From positions 4,898,001-4,962,000 of the forward strand of contig NZ_CP108464.1 of assembly GCF_036226405.1 (NCBI RefSeq): a stretch of DNA of 64,000 nucleotides, in the 5' to 3' direction. Shown here in pieces: positions 52,088 to 61,093 of this stretch (its first letter is position 1; each line of letters begins with the position of its first letter). Below the pieces are notes generated by a model that ran no database searches, was not told the DNA's origin, and saw nothing but the letters and a program-made list of their open reading frames with translations. A program made the translations under genes and the position numbers. This stretch comes from Streptomyces sp. NBC_01260. GTDB taxonomy: Bacteria > Actinomycetota > Actinomycetes > Streptomycetales > Streptomycetaceae.

Positions 52088-52125
52088 ACTGATCTGTGAA
52101 CATCTCCCACCGTACACCGATCAGT
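52088..52125. promoter_or_regulatory. Inverted operator pair for the TetR regulator
   Basis: ACTGATCTGTGAAC at 52088-52101 faces its counterpart at 52112-52125, which reads ACTGATCGGTGTAC on the other strand; 12 of 14 positions agree. The pair lies in the 74-base spacer between the oxidoreductase and TetR genes. Confidence 0.6.
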
Positions 52126-52138
52126 GAAGGGGCTCGCA

Positions 52139-52714
52139 GTGCAGGAAGCGCCGTCTATGACTCCGGCCGGTCGGCGCATCGTGGCGGCCGCCGAGGAACT
52201 GTTCTACAACCGCGGGATCACGGCGGTCGGCGTGGATCTGATCGCCGAGCACTCAGGGGTGTCCAAGCGGACCCTGTACAACCAGTTCGGTTCGAAAGAC
52301 CATCTCGTGGCGGCCTACCTCACGGAACGCGACCAGCGCTGGCGGTCACTTGTCCGTGCCGCCGTTGACGCCAGTGCCACTCCCGCCGAGGCCGTCACCG
52401 CACCCTTCGAGGCGCTGCGGACCTGGAGCGAAACCAACACCCGCGGGTGCGCCTTCATCAACGCACTGGCCGAACTCCCGGACCCCTCGCATCCCGCATA
52501 CCGCATCGCCGCGAACCAGAAGCTCTGGTTGCTGAGCCTGTTCAAGGAGCTCGCCGCCACAGCGGGGTGCTCGCACCCGGCCACCCTCGCCAACCAACTC
52601 CTCGTACTGCACGAGGGTGCCGTCGCCACGCAGCCCCTCCCGCTCGACAGCCTTCCGGGCAGCACTGACCTGGCACGATTCCTGGTTCAAGCCGCCGCAT
52701 CGCCCCGCCGCTAG
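52139..52714 (+). CDS. TetR-family regulator
   Basis: The 191-residue protein has a TetR HTH (about 15-55, GVDLIAEHSGVSKRTLYNQFGSKD without the run limit) and a C-terminal domain with a short NTRGCAFINAL helix, typical of regulators next to oxidoreductases. GTG at 52139 has AAGGGG six bases upstream; a GTG at 52124 is less likely because it lies in the operator. Repression of the divergent quinone oxidoreductase and itself is inferred. Confidence 0.88.
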   Translation: MQEAPSMTPAGRRIVAAAEELFYNRGITAVGVDLIAEHSGVSKRTLYNQFGSKDHLVAAYLTERDQRWRSLVRAAVDASATPAEAVTAPFEALRTWSETNTRGCAFINALAELPDPSHPAYRIAANQKLWLLSLFKELAATAGCSHPATLANQLLVLHEGAVATQPLPLDSLPGSTDLARFLVQAAASPRR

Positions 52715-52909
52715 AGCGTTTTCGACAAGGTGGCGTCGTTCGGCCAGGCCGGGCGGCGCCCGGTGCCTGCGATCGCACGGCGGAGGGTCGTCCTCGTGCG
52801 GGGTGCACGGATGCAATTCCTACTAGGGCGGGTGGACGCAACGCCGAGCGCAGCGCGAAGGCACAGGAGCAGGAGCCCCGCTCCTGACCCCGGCCACCTG
52901 AGACGCAGA

Positions 52910-52951
52910 GGGGGCCTTCCCGTTCCGGTCGTACGGAACGGGAAGGCCCCC
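52910..52951. terminator. Strong bidirectional terminator
   Basis: A perfect 18-base-pair stem (52910-52927 with 52934-52951) closes on GTCGTA, between the TetR gene and the convergent FG-GAP gene. The preceding 195 bases hold no gene. Confidence 0.85.
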
Positions 52952-52992
52952 CTCGTCGCTGCCACCGGCCGGCGGCGGCGAGCCGCTGCCCG

Positions 52993-54480
52993 TCAGCCGA
53001 TGTTCGGCCCGTTGTCGTTGGACAGGTCCAGACCGAACCGGGATCCCGGCACCGGGGCGCCCAGGTCGACCGGGTCGAACGCGAAGGCGCCCGTCGTGCT
53101 CAGGCCGGCGGCGGCGCCACGCAGCGCCCACACCGCACCGCCGTCCGCGACCGCGTCGAGGTTCTCGTCGGGGGCGCCGGCCGCCAGGTCCGCCTTCCCG
53201 TCCTTGTTGATGTCGAGCAGCCGGACCGATCCGCCGAAGTGGTCACCGGTCTCCGCCACGCCCGGCACGCCCGCGCTGTCCTGGTGGAAGGACTGCGAGC
53301 CGGTACCGCTCAGACCGCCCGCGCCGCCCTTCAGCAGCACCACGGCGCCCGCCCCCTTGGTCTTCTCGATGGCCTCGAAAGGCACACCCGCGGCCAGGTC
53401 GGCGTAACCGTCGCCGTTGACATCACCCGCGCTGAGCCGGGCGCCGAACTGGTCGCCCTTCTCGCCCACCCCGGGCACGCCTGCGGTGTCCTGGGTGATC
53501 GTCTTCGTCCGGGTGGTGCTCGGACCGGACGCGGAACCGTAGTAGATCTTGATGGTTCCGGGGTCCGTGGGCAGGTCCTCCGTGATGCCGTTCGGGATCA
53601 CCCGGGTGGCGAGGTCGTCCTTGCCGTCCTTGTCGAAGTCACCGACCGCTGTGGCCGCGGCGCTCGGGAGTGGGGTCGAGGTCGTGGACAGGCCCTTCGG
53701 GGTGCCCAGCCACAGCTTGCCGCCCTCGGCGTGGTTCTCGTACACGTAGAACGTGCACAGGTCCTCGATGCCGTCGCCGTTGAAGTCACCGGCCGCGGTG
53801 TTCGACATGTAGTTGTCCGTGTCGAACATGTTGATCCGCTGCTCGCGGGCGGGCGACCCGGCCCGGGTGAACGGCCCGTAGAGCACGCTGCGGAAATCCC
53901 CGTCGTCGCCGTGAAGCATCATCAGGTCCCTCGTCCCGTCGCCGTCGAAGTCACCGGCGGTGAGGTTGTCCCCCACCTGGGTGTCGCTCGAAGCCGCGAT
54001 ACGGGCCGCGCCCTGCCCGGTGATGCCGCCGGTGTTGCCCCACAGCACGATGACGGAGCCGTTGATGGCAGAGCCTTCGGACGAGAACCATTCATGGGTG
54101 ACCAGGGCGAGGTCGGTCAGCCCGTCGTGGTCGAGGTCCTCGGCGAACATCCGGTAGCCGAAGCCGTGATCGTCACCGGGCACCCCCGGCACGCCCGGGG
54201 TGTTCTGATCGATGACCGTGGTGTTCGCTGTCGTCAGGCCCTTGGCCGAGCCGTAGCTGACGGTGAGGTAACCGGCCCAGGAGTGGCCGGCCACCGTGGC
54301 GGCGGGGGCGGCGACGGCGAGGTCCTGATAGCCGTCCCCGTTGAAGTCCTCGCGCACGGTGGTAGCTGCTGTACTCCCGGCCGTACCCGCGGACGTGCCG
54401 CCGGGAGCTGCGACGGCCGTGCCGCCCGACAACGCCGTGGCAGCACAGACGGCTATGGCCAGCATGGTGCGAATGCCCAC
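52993..54480 (-). CDS. Secreted FG-GAP (integrin-alpha-like) repeat protein
   Basis: The 495-residue preprotein has a Sec signal (about 1-30, ALSGGTAVAAP) and a beta-propeller built from seven repeats, each with a Ca2+-binding DxDxDG-like loop: DFNGDGYQDL, DLDHDGLTDL, DFDGDGTRDL, DFNGDGIEDL, DFDKDGKDDL, DVNGDGYADL and DINKDGKADL. Such proteins are extracellular and may bind glycans or partner proteins. AAGGAG precedes the GTG at 54480; the frame extends to 54720 without coding character. Confidence 0.85.
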   Translation of the reverse strand: MGIRTMLAIAVCAATALSGGTAVAAPGGTSAGTAGSTAATTVREDFNGDGYQDLAVAAPAATVAGHSWAGYLTVSYGSAKGLTTANTTVIDQNTPGVPGVPGDDHGFGYRMFAEDLDHDGLTDLALVTHEWFSSEGSAINGSVIVLWGNTGGITGQGAARIAASSDTQVGDNLTAGDFDGDGTRDLMMLHGDDGDFRSVLYGPFTRAGSPAREQRINMFDTDNYMSNTAAGDFNGDGIEDLCTFYVYENHAEGGKLWLGTPKGLSTTSTPLPSAAATAVGDFDKDGKDDLATRVIPNGITEDLPTDPGTIKIYYGSASGPSTTRTKTITQDTAGVPGVGEKGDQFGARLSAGDVNGDGYADLAAGVPFEAIEKTKGAGAVVLLKGGAGGLSGTGSQSFHQDSAGVPGVAETGDHFGGSVRLLDINKDGKADLAAGAPDENLDAVADGGAVWALRGAAAGLSTTGAFAFDPVDLGAPVPGSRFGLDLSNDNGPNIG

Positions 54481-54755
54481 AAAATTCTCCTTGGTCGCGT
54501 ACGTGGAGCCAGCGGCGTACGAGGTGTGAGGGCTCGCATAGGAGACACCCGCGACAGGCAGATGGTTGCCCCGTTGACGGAAGGTGAACTCGACGGCAGC
54601 GGAGGGGAGTCGGCACCGGGCGTGGGCCGGCGCACCCATGGGCGGGGTCGTGGCCGCCCCCGCGTCTCGCTCAGCTGCCGGCGAGGAGGGTGAGGGTGTC
54701 GATATACCAGCAGGAACCACCAGGACGACCGCTTGCCCAGAGACGTAACAAAGCC

Positions 54756-55433
54756 CTACCAGGCCGGCGGCCCCGCCCCCTCCGCGTCGCGGCGCAGCCG
54801 CCGGTCCAGGGCCATGGAGAGTTCCGCGTCCACCACCGCGCGTGCCAGCGGCCGCAGTTGGGGAGGTTCCTGCTGCGTGCTGTGGTCGCGCAGGGTCGCG
54901 ACGAAGAGGTCGGCCAGCGCGTCCGCGTGCTCGCGGACCCGGCGGCCGGCGGCGAGGACGGTGGCGAGCGGGACCCCCTCCCGCACCAGTTCGGCCGACA
55001 CCTCCAGGAGGCGGCGGCTGATGTGCACGATCTCGTCGCCGTCCGTGCCGAGGTAGCCCAGCTCCATCGCGGCCGCCAGGTTCTCCGGGGTGGACTCGCC
55101 CTCGAAGTAGTCCGCGAGCTGCTCGGGCGTGAGCCGGACCGGGGTCTCCTCGGTCGGTTCGCCCAGGCCCAGCACCTCGGCGACATCCCGGCCGCTCTCG
55201 AAGGTGCGGGCCAGGTCGGCGATGCCGGTGAGGGTGTGGCCCCGCTCCAGCAGGCCCGTGATGGTGCGGAGCCGGGCCAGGTGGTGGTCGTCGTACCAGG
55301 CGATGCGGCCCTCGCGGCGCGGCGGTGAGATCAGGCCGCGTTCCCGGTAGAAGCGCAGGGTCCGGACGGGGATGCCGGCCTCCTTGGCCAGCTCCTCCAT
55401 GCGGTATTCGCGGTGCTCGTGTCCGTCAGCCAC
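54756..55433 (-). CDS. MerR-family transcriptional regulator
   Basis: The 225-residue protein has an N-terminal MerR winged HTH (about 8-75: MEELAKEAGIPVRTLRFYRERGL) and a helical C-terminal domain without metal-binding cysteines, so it probably senses an organic effector. It diverges from the monooxygenase operon; TACCGCCGGTA in the spacer is a likely binding site. The GTG at 55433 follows a weak ribosome site. Confidence 0.88.
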   Translation of the reverse strand: MADGHEHREYRMEELAKEAGIPVRTLRFYRERGLISPPRREGRIAWYDDHHLARLRTITGLLERGHTLTGIADLARTFESGRDVAEVLGLGEPTEETPVRLTPEQLADYFEGESTPENLAAAMELGYLGTDGDEIVHISRRLLEVSAELVREGVPLATVLAAGRRVREHADALADLFVATLRDHSTQQEPPQLRPLARAVVDAELSMALDRRLRRDAEGAGPPAW

Positions 55434-55477
55434 CCCCGCACCCTACCGGCCTGCCCCGCGGCGGAGGCCGCTTGTTG

Positions 55478-55488
55478 TACCGCCGGTA
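55478..55488. promoter_or_regulatory. Candidate MerR-type operator
   Basis: TACCGCCGGTA is a perfect 11-base palindrome 45 bases from the MerR start and within the shared promoter region. MerR proteins usually bind such dyads between -35 and -10. Confidence 0.4.
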
Positions 55489-55545
55489 ACTTTCCCTCGC
55501 CGCACCCCTACCCATCGGTACGGAGCTGCTCTAGTCTCCCAACAG

Positions 55546-55563
55546 TGCCAGTGATTGCTGGCA
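55546..55563. promoter_or_regulatory. Palindrome upstream of the monooxygenase operon
   Basis: TGCCAGTGATTGCTGGCA is a perfect 6-6-6 inverted repeat ending 33 bases before the monooxygenase ATG, just downstream of a TAGTCT that could be the -10 element; it is placed as a repressor site would be. Confidence 0.5.
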
Positions 55564-55596
55564 GAGTCGTGTGACGTACCGCGGGGAGGCGGCAGC

Positions 55597-57117
55597 ATGG
55601 CCCAGCACGAACATGTACGAGTGGCGGTGATCGGATCCGGATTCGGGGGCCTCGGAGCCGCTGTCCGGCTCCGCCGCGAAGGCATCACCGATTTCGTGAT
55701 CCTGGAACGCGCCGGTTCGGTGGGTGGCACCTGGCGCGACAACAGCTATCCGGGCTGCGCCTGCGACGTACCGTCCCACCTCTACTCGTTCTCGTTCGCT
55801 CCCAACCCCGAGTGGCCGCGCACCTTCTCCGGGCAGGAGCACATCCGCGCCTACCTGGAACATGTCGCGGACACCTTCGGACTGCGTCCGCACCTCAGGC
55901 TGAACCATGAGGTGACGATGATGCGCTGGGACGGGGACGAGCTGCACTGGGTCATCGAGAGCGCGAACGGCACCACGGTCCTGGCCGATGTCGTCGTCTC
56001 CGCGACCGGTCCGCTCTCCGACCCGAAGATGCCCGACATCCCCGGACTCGCGGACTTCCCCGGCAAGGTCTTCCACTCCGCCCGCTGGGACCACGACGCG
56101 GACCTGACCGGCAAGCGCGTCGCGATGATCGGCACCGGCGCCTCCGCGATCCAGATCGTGCCGTCGATCCAGCCGAAGGCCGCGAAGCTCACGCTGTTCC
56201 AGCGCACCCCGCCCTGGGTCATGCCGCGGATGGACCGCACCATCAGCGGCGCCGAGCGCTGGCTGCACCGCACGCTGCCCTTCACCGGCACCGCGCGCCG
56301 CGGACTGCTCTGGGGCATACGGGAGTTGCAGGTCAGCGCCTTCACCAAGCACCCGGACCAGCTGGGTCTGGTCGAGCGGATAGCCAAGTCCAACATGGCG
56401 CGCTCCATCAAGGATCCGGCGCTGCGGGCCAAGCTGACCCCCTCGTACCGCATCGGCTGCAAGCGCATCCTGCTCTCCAGCGCCTACTACCCGGCGCTTG
56501 CCCGGCCCAACGTGGACGTCGTCGCCTCCGGCCTCGCCGAGGTGCGCGGCTCCACGGCCGTCGCGTCCGACGGTACGGAGGCCGAGGTCGACGCGATCGT
56601 CTTCGGCACCGGCTTCCATGTGACGGACATGCCGATCGCCGAGCGGGTGGTGGGCGCTGAGGGCGGCACGCTCGCCGAGTCGTGGAAGGGCGGCATGCAG
56701 GCGCTGCGTGGCGCGAGCGCGGCCGGCTTCCCCAACTGGATGACGATCATCGGCCCCAACACGGGCCTGGGGAACTCCTCGATGATCCTGATGATCGAGG
56801 CCCAGCTGAACTACATGGCCGACTACCTCCGCCAACTGGACGTACTCGGCGGACGGGTGGCGCTCGACGCGCGGCCCTCGGCGGTCGGGTCCTGGAACCG
56901 CCGCGTCCAGGAGCGCATGAAGCGCACGGTCTGGAACACCGGCGGCTGCACCAGCTGGTACCTGGACGCCAACGGGCGCAACACCACGGTCTGGCCGGGC
57001 ACCACCGCCGAGTTCCGCAAGGTGACGCGGACGGTCGACCTCTCGGAGTACCAGGTCGTACGGGTGCCCGCGCAGCGGGACGCGAGGCAGGCCGTCGCCG
57101 AGGAGGTCGCCGGATGA
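55597..57117 (+). CDS. Baeyer-Villiger-type flavin monooxygenase
   Basis: The 506-residue enzyme binds FAD through GSGFGGLGAAVRL (about residue 11) and NADPH through GTGASAIQ (about 188). Between them FPGKVFHSARWDHD fits the Baeyer-Villiger fingerprint FxGxxxHxxxW. It should insert oxygen into ketones or oxidise N/S centres using NADPH and O2. GGGGAGG precedes the ATG at 55597. It opens a three-gene operon coupled by ATGA overlaps with a hydrolase and an SDR, consistent with ketone-to-ester-to-alcohol chemistry. Confidence 0.87.
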   Translation: MAQHEHVRVAVIGSGFGGLGAAVRLRREGITDFVILERAGSVGGTWRDNSYPGCACDVPSHLYSFSFAPNPEWPRTFSGQEHIRAYLEHVADTFGLRPHLRLNHEVTMMRWDGDELHWVIESANGTTVLADVVVSATGPLSDPKMPDIPGLADFPGKVFHSARWDHDADLTGKRVAMIGTGASAIQIVPSIQPKAAKLTLFQRTPPWVMPRMDRTISGAERWLHRTLPFTGTARRGLLWGIRELQVSAFTKHPDQLGLVERIAKSNMARSIKDPALRAKLTPSYRIGCKRILLSSAYYPALARPNVDVVASGLAEVRGSTAVASDGTEAEVDAIVFGTGFHVTDMPIAERVVGAEGGTLAESWKGGMQALRGASAAGFPNWMTIIGPNTGLGNSSMILMIEAQLNYMADYLRQLDVLGGRVALDARPSAVGSWNRRVQERMKRTVWNTGGCTSWYLDANGRNTTVWPGTTAEFRKVTRTVDLSEYQVVRVPAQRDARQAVAEEVAG

Positions 57118-58058
57118 GCCGCCCGCTGCGGAGCGGGAGCACCCGGCCGGTCCCCGTGCGCGAACTCATGGCCGTCTCCGCCGACGGCTCCCGCCTCCAC
57201 GTCGAGGTGCACGGACAGGACGGCGCCCCCGCGGTGGTCCTGTCCCACGGCTGGACCTGCAACACCAGTTTCTGGGACGCGCAGATCCGGGACCTGGCCG
57301 TGGACCACCGCGTCATCGCCTACGACCAGCGGGGCCACGGCACCTCACCCGCGGTCGGCCCCGCCGGATACACGACCGGCGCGCTGGCCGACGACCTCGA
57401 AGCGGTGCTCGCCGCCACGCTGGAACCGGCGGAGAAGGCCGTACTCGTGGGGCACTCCATGGGCGGCATGACGATCATGGCCGCCGCGCGCCGGGCCGGT
57501 CTGCGCGAGCACGCGGCCGCCGTACTGCTGTGCAGCACCGGCAGCTCAGGGCTGATCGCCGAATCGCGGGTCGTGCCCTTGCGGGCCGGTGCGGTCCGGA
57601 CTCGGATCACCCGGGCCGTCCTCGGCGCGCGGGCACCGCTCGGACCGGTCACCCCGCTCTCCCGCCGCATCCTCAAGTACGCGACGATGGGGGCGGGTTC
57701 GGCTCCCGACCGGGTCGACACCTGTGCCCGGATCGTGCACGCCTGTCCTCGCGTCCCCCGGGTCGCCTGGGGCCATGTCCTGGCCGGCCTCGATCTCGAC
57801 GAGGGCGTACGGGAGCTGCGGGTGCCCACCGCGGTGATCGCGGGTACGGAGGACCGGCTGACCCCGCCCGTCCACGCCCGCGCCATCGCGGCGGCGCTCC
57901 CGGACTGCCTGGGGCTCACCGAGCTGGCGGGCCTGGGGCACATGACGCCGGTGGAGGCGCCGGAGGCGGTCACGGAGAAAATAAGGGAACTGGTGACCGC
58001 GTGCCTCCCGGTGCGCGAAACGGCTGAAGTCGAGAGCAAGGAAGAGGAGGTCGCATGA
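57114..58058 (+). CDS. Alpha/beta hydrolase (esterase-like)
   Basis: The 314-residue hydrolase has the oxyanion strand HGWTCNTSFWD, nucleophile GHSMGGM (about 108-114), acid AGTEDRLTPP and His in GLGHMTPVEAPE. ATG overlaps the monooxygenase stop. It probably hydrolyses the ester or lactone made by that enzyme. The C-terminal tail is acidic. Confidence 0.85.
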   Translation: MSRPLRSGSTRPVPVRELMAVSADGSRLHVEVHGQDGAPAVVLSHGWTCNTSFWDAQIRDLAVDHRVIAYDQRGHGTSPAVGPAGYTTGALADDLEAVLAATLEPAEKAVLVGHSMGGMTIMAAARRAGLREHAAAVLLCSTGSSGLIAESRVVPLRAGAVRTRITRAVLGARAPLGPVTPLSRRILKYATMGAGSAPDRVDTCARIVHACPRVPRVAWGHVLAGLDLDEGVRELRVPTAVIAGTEDRLTPPVHARAIAAALPDCLGLTELAGLGHMTPVEAPEAVTEKIRELVTACLPVRETAEVESKEEEVA

Positions 58059-58948
58059 GCGGCAGGCGCAGTCTCGAAGGTCAGGTCGTCGTCGTCACGG
58101 GCGCGGCGCGCGGTGTGGGCGAGCTGCTGGCCCGCAAGCTCTCGGCGCGCGGCGCGACACTGGCGCTCGTCGGCCTGGAGCCGGACGAGCTGAAGAAGGT
58201 CTCGCAACGGCTGCACGGCGACAGCGACCACTGGCACGCGGACGTCACCGACCACGAGGCGATGTCCCGGGTCGCGCAGGAGGTCAAGGAGCGGTTCGGC
58301 AAGATCGACGTCGTCGTCGCCAACGCGGGCGTCGCCTCGGGCGGCCCGTTCGTCGACTCCGACCCGGTGGCCTGGCGACGGGTCATCGAGGTCAACCTGA
58401 TCGGCGGCGCGGTCACCGGCCGGGCGTTCCTGCCGATCCTGATGGAGAGCCGCGGCTACTTCCTCCAGATCGCCTCGCTCGCCGCGATCACCCCGGCGCC
58501 GATGATGACCGCGTACTGCGCGTCCAAGTCGGGCGTCGAGGCGTTCGCCCACAGCCTGCGCGCGGAGGTCGGCTACCGAGGAGTGAAGGTCGGCGTCGGC
58601 TACCTCTCCTGGACCGATACGGACATGGTGCGCGGCGCCGACGAGGACGACGTGATGCGGGAGTTGCGGCAGCGGCTGCCCTGGCCGTCGAACCGGACGT
58701 ACCCGCTCGGCCCGGCCGTCGACCGGATAGTGGCCGGCATCGAGCGGCGCTCGGCGCATGTGTACGCACAGTGGTGGCTGCGCGGGATGCAGTCCGTGCG
58801 GGGCTACCTGCCGACGCTGATCGGCGTCGTCGGCCAGCGCGAGATGAAGAGGTACGGCTCGCGGCTGGAGGGCGTCGGCAAGGGCCTTGTGGGCGCCGGA
58901 GGCGCCGCTGACCAGGACGAACGGGCGGCGCGTACGCAGCGTAACTGA
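58055..58948 (+). CDS. Short-chain dehydrogenase/reductase
   Basis: The 297-residue enzyme has the cofactor loop TGAARGVGELL, NAG within VVANAGVAS, and the catalytic Tyr-x3-Lys in AYCASKSG (about 150-156). It is coupled by ATGA overlap to the hydrolase. A role in making or oxidising the alcohol that enters or leaves the monooxygenase step fits the operon. Cofactor preference is not certain. Confidence 0.87.
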   Translation: MSGRRSLEGQVVVVTGAARGVGELLARKLSARGATLALVGLEPDELKKVSQRLHGDSDHWHADVTDHEAMSRVAQEVKERFGKIDVVVANAGVASGGPFVDSDPVAWRRVIEVNLIGGAVTGRAFLPILMESRGYFLQIASLAAITPAPMMTAYCASKSGVEAFAHSLRAEVGYRGVKVGVGYLSWTDTDMVRGADEDDVMRELRQRLPWPSNRTYPLGPAVDRIVAGIERRSAHVYAQWWLRGMQSVRGYLPTLIGVVGQREMKRYGSRLEGVGKGLVGAGGAADQDERAARTQRN

Positions 58949-59037
58949 TCGAAATGCGATGGATGTCCGGCCGTGTCAGTCTGGTCGAGGCCCCTCCGGG
59001 GGCCAACCCCCACGCACCACACAGAGGAGTGAACAGC

Positions 59038-59232
59038 ATGGGCATCGCCGACCAGTTCAAGGACAAGGCGCAGGATCTTGCCGACCAGGCGCAGAAGAAG
59101 ATGAAGGACGGCAAGGGCGAGGGCCGGGACCGGCCGCAGGACCGGTCCGACCGGACCTCCGGCGCGTCTGAGCGGGGTCGCGACAAGGCCCGGGGCGCGG
59201 CGGACGACATGCGCGAGAAGTTCGACCGCTGA
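59038..59232 (+). CDS. CsbD-like small stress protein
   Basis: The 64-residue highly charged protein is nearly all Asp, Lys, Arg, Gln, Gly and Ala, starting MGIADQFKDKAQDLADQAQK. This is typical of small actinobacterial CsbD/antitoxin-like proteins of general stress. AGAGGAG eight bases before the ATG supports expression. It is likely cytoplasmic and unstructured or helical. Confidence 0.72.
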   Translation: MGIADQFKDKAQDLADQAQKKMKDGKGEGRDRPQDRSDRTSGASERGRDKARGAADDMREKFDR

Positions 59233-59308
59233 CGCGGCTGTCGCTTGCGTGTCTGCGCGTTAGCTGTGAGGGGCGTGCCCGGGTTTCCGGGCGCGCCTCT
59301 CGCGCGTG

Positions 59309-59616
59309 TCATGAGCCGACGCCTTCCACCCCGATCGCGATGCCGGGGGCCACCCCCTCGACCGCGTAGGCGGTTCGCGAGGCCGGCGTCGCCGGTTCGT
59401 CCTGGCCATCGTTCGGCGTGTCGTCGCACGGCGGCTCGGTGGCGGTCCCGAGCTTCTCCCCGACCGTGACCTTCACGTTCCCCGGCCCAAGTAGGTGCGG
59501 TTCTGGTACTCGACCAGGGCCGCGCACGACGACGCGGCCTCGCCGCCGTCGCTGTCACTCGACATCGTGCAAGCGGCGGACAACGCGAGGACGGCTACCG
59601 CGAGGAGCGTCCGCAC
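59309..59616 (-). pseudogene. Frameshifted lipoprotein gene (DUF6281-like)
   Basis: From GTG 59616, with GGAG upstream, the frame encodes a lipoprotein signal (MRTLLAVAVLALSAAC, lipobox LSAAC) and continues to LVEYQNRTYLGRG, where a stop follows. In the neighbouring frame the protein resumes GNVKVTVGEKLGTATEPPCD and ends at 59309. A single-base loss near 59480-59489 explains both. The combination of lipobox, Cys in SCAAL and PPCDDTP resembles DUF6281 lipoproteins. Confidence 0.65.
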
Positions 59617-59694
59617 CGGGCCGCTCCATGAGCCGGACAGTGCAACGTTCGCCGGTGTGCTTACTCGGACGGCGTGACGAGAACAGTGCTGCTT

Positions 59695-59898
59695 TCAGGC
59701 GGACTTGACGGACTCCACGAAGGGCGCCCAGGCAGCCGCGTGCACGATGAGCGCGGGGCCGTCGGGGCGCTTGGAGTCGCGTACGGGGACGAGACCGGGG
59801 AGGCCGTCGGCTACTTCAAGGCAGTTGCCGCCGTCGCCGTTACTGTGGCTGCTTTTGTGCCAGGTGGCAGCGCTGAGGTCAAGATCGGTGCTGGCCAT
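59695..59898 (-). CDS. DUF397 protein
   Basis: The 67-residue protein matches DUF397: ATWHKSSHSNGDGGNCLEVAD and VRDSKRPDGPALIV are family motifs. Such proteins pair with WhiJ-like regulators encoded just upstream; here the two reading frames overlap by 20 bases (59879-59898). They are implicated in controlling development and antibiotic synthesis, possibly as antitoxin-like partners. Confidence 0.9.
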   Translation of the reverse strand: MASTDLDLSAATWHKSSHSNGDGGNCLEVADGLPGLVPVRDSKRPDGPALIVHAAAWAPFVESVKSA

Positions 59899-60730
59899 GC
59901 CGGTACTCCTCAGCCGCCCTTTTGATCAGGGTGAGGGACACCTCCGGCGGCAGTGCGGCGGCCCTCAGCCGATCGTATGTCTTGCGGTACTGCATCACGA
60001 GCGCCGGATCGTCGATGGTCTGGCCGTGGTAGGGCCCCTCGGTGTAGAGCAGGGGTGGCTCGTTGTCGAAATCCATGAGAAAGAGCGGCAGTTCGGTGAG
60101 CGCGCGGGTCGGACCATTCCACGGAAGGATCTGCGCAACGATGCGGCCGCGCTGCACCAAGGCGGCGATGTGATCCAGCTGCTCGGCCATCTCCGCAGGC
60201 GGGAGAATGGGTTGGTGCACCAGAGACTCGTGCAGGATCACCCAGTACTCGGGCTTCTTGGGGTTGTCGAACAGCCGGGCCCGCCGCAGTCGACCGTCGA
60301 CCTTGGCTTCGGCCTCCTCCGTTGTGTCCAGGGAGTGCGCGGACTGGACGACGGCATGGGCGTACGACCTGGTCTGGAGCAGCCCCGGGATCAGCGTGCC
60401 TGACCATTCGCCGATGGAGCGGGCTCGCGTCTCGGCTTCCGTGAGCTCGGCGAAGTATTCGGCGTGAGGACCCCGTTTCGCCTTCCGCACGTCCTCGCAC
60501 CGCCGCTGGAAGAACCCGTCCGTCCCCAGGACCCGGTCCACATGCCGCGCCAGCTCCACCGGCATCCGGCGGTGGCCGTGCTCGATCTCGCTCAGGTACG
60601 TGATGCCGAAGAAGCTGCCGTCCACCAGCTTCTCCAGGGTCAGGCCCGCTTCCTCCCGTTTGAAGCGGAGCTCGTTCCCGTAGAACTGCGGGACTCCCGC
60701 CGAGCCGTCGATCTCCTTGCGTGTGGCCAC
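59879..60730 (-). CDS. WhiJ-like (XRE + DUF5753, Scr1 type) regulator
   Basis: The 283-residue protein has an N-terminal XRE HTH (about 15-75: LRFKREEAGLTLEKLVDGSFF, slightly long-spaced) and a C-terminal DUF5753 domain (about 95-275) with WSGTLIPGLLQTRSYA. It forms a conserved pair with the overlapping DUF397 gene. The neighbouring ATP-binding protein at 61090 resembles AbaA-like partners of such clusters. Confidence 0.9.
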   Translation of the reverse strand: MATRKEIDGSAGVPQFYGNELRFKREEAGLTLEKLVDGSFFGITYLSEIEHGHRRMPVELARHVDRVLGTDGFFQRRCEDVRKAKRGPHAEYFAELTEAETRARSIGEWSGTLIPGLLQTRSYAHAVVQSAHSLDTTEEAEAKVDGRLRRARLFDNPKKPEYWVILHESLVHQPILPPAEMAEQLDHIAALVQRGRIVAQILPWNGPTRALTELPLFLMDFDNEPPLLYTEGPYHGQTIDDPALVMQYRKTYDRLRAAALPPEVSLTLIKRAAEEYRHGQHRS

Positions 60731-60847
60731 CGTTGACCGCCTTTCGCGCTGTTCTCTGTGGAGCGGTAATCCCTTCCACGGTAGAGACCCGTGCGGCAGC
60801 GTGTGAGGCGTTCGTCACAGTCAGCAACGAAAGGTGTACGGCTCCTC

Positions 60848-61093
60848 ATGGGCGAGAAGATGGACGGCTCGGCGCACGACAGGCAGGACACACCCACGTA
60901 CGACATCGTCGAGGACATCGACGCGCTGCGCGCCGCGCTCGCCGCGCACGGCATCACCCTGCCGTCGCTTGGCGTCGACCCGCTGACGCTCGCCGGGTGG
61001 ACGAACCACCCGCCGCTCGTCGCCCTCGGCAACTGCACGGTGGTGACCGCGCGCCGGCTGACCGATGCGCTGCGCCTGGCGGCCGGGGGATGA
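60848..61093 (+). CDS. Small conserved protein upstream of the ATP-binding gene
   Basis: The 81-residue protein ends in DPLTLAGWTNHPPLVALGNC and a basic C-terminal helix. I recognise the type from WhiJ/AbaA-like clusters but know no function. The ATG at 60848 is followed by an ATGA overlap with the ATPase-like gene, so the two are translated together, divergently from the WhiJ-like gene. Confidence 0.68.
   Translation: MGEKMDGSAHDRQDTPTYDIVEDIDALRAALAAHGITLPSLGVDPLTLAGWTNHPPLVALGNCTVVTARRLTDALRLAAGG

Noticed and set aside
52715..52909. Possible insertion-sequence remnant
   Set aside because: A minus frame ends in a transposase-like tail (WPNDATLSKTL), but it is too short and has no partner sequence or inverted repeats.
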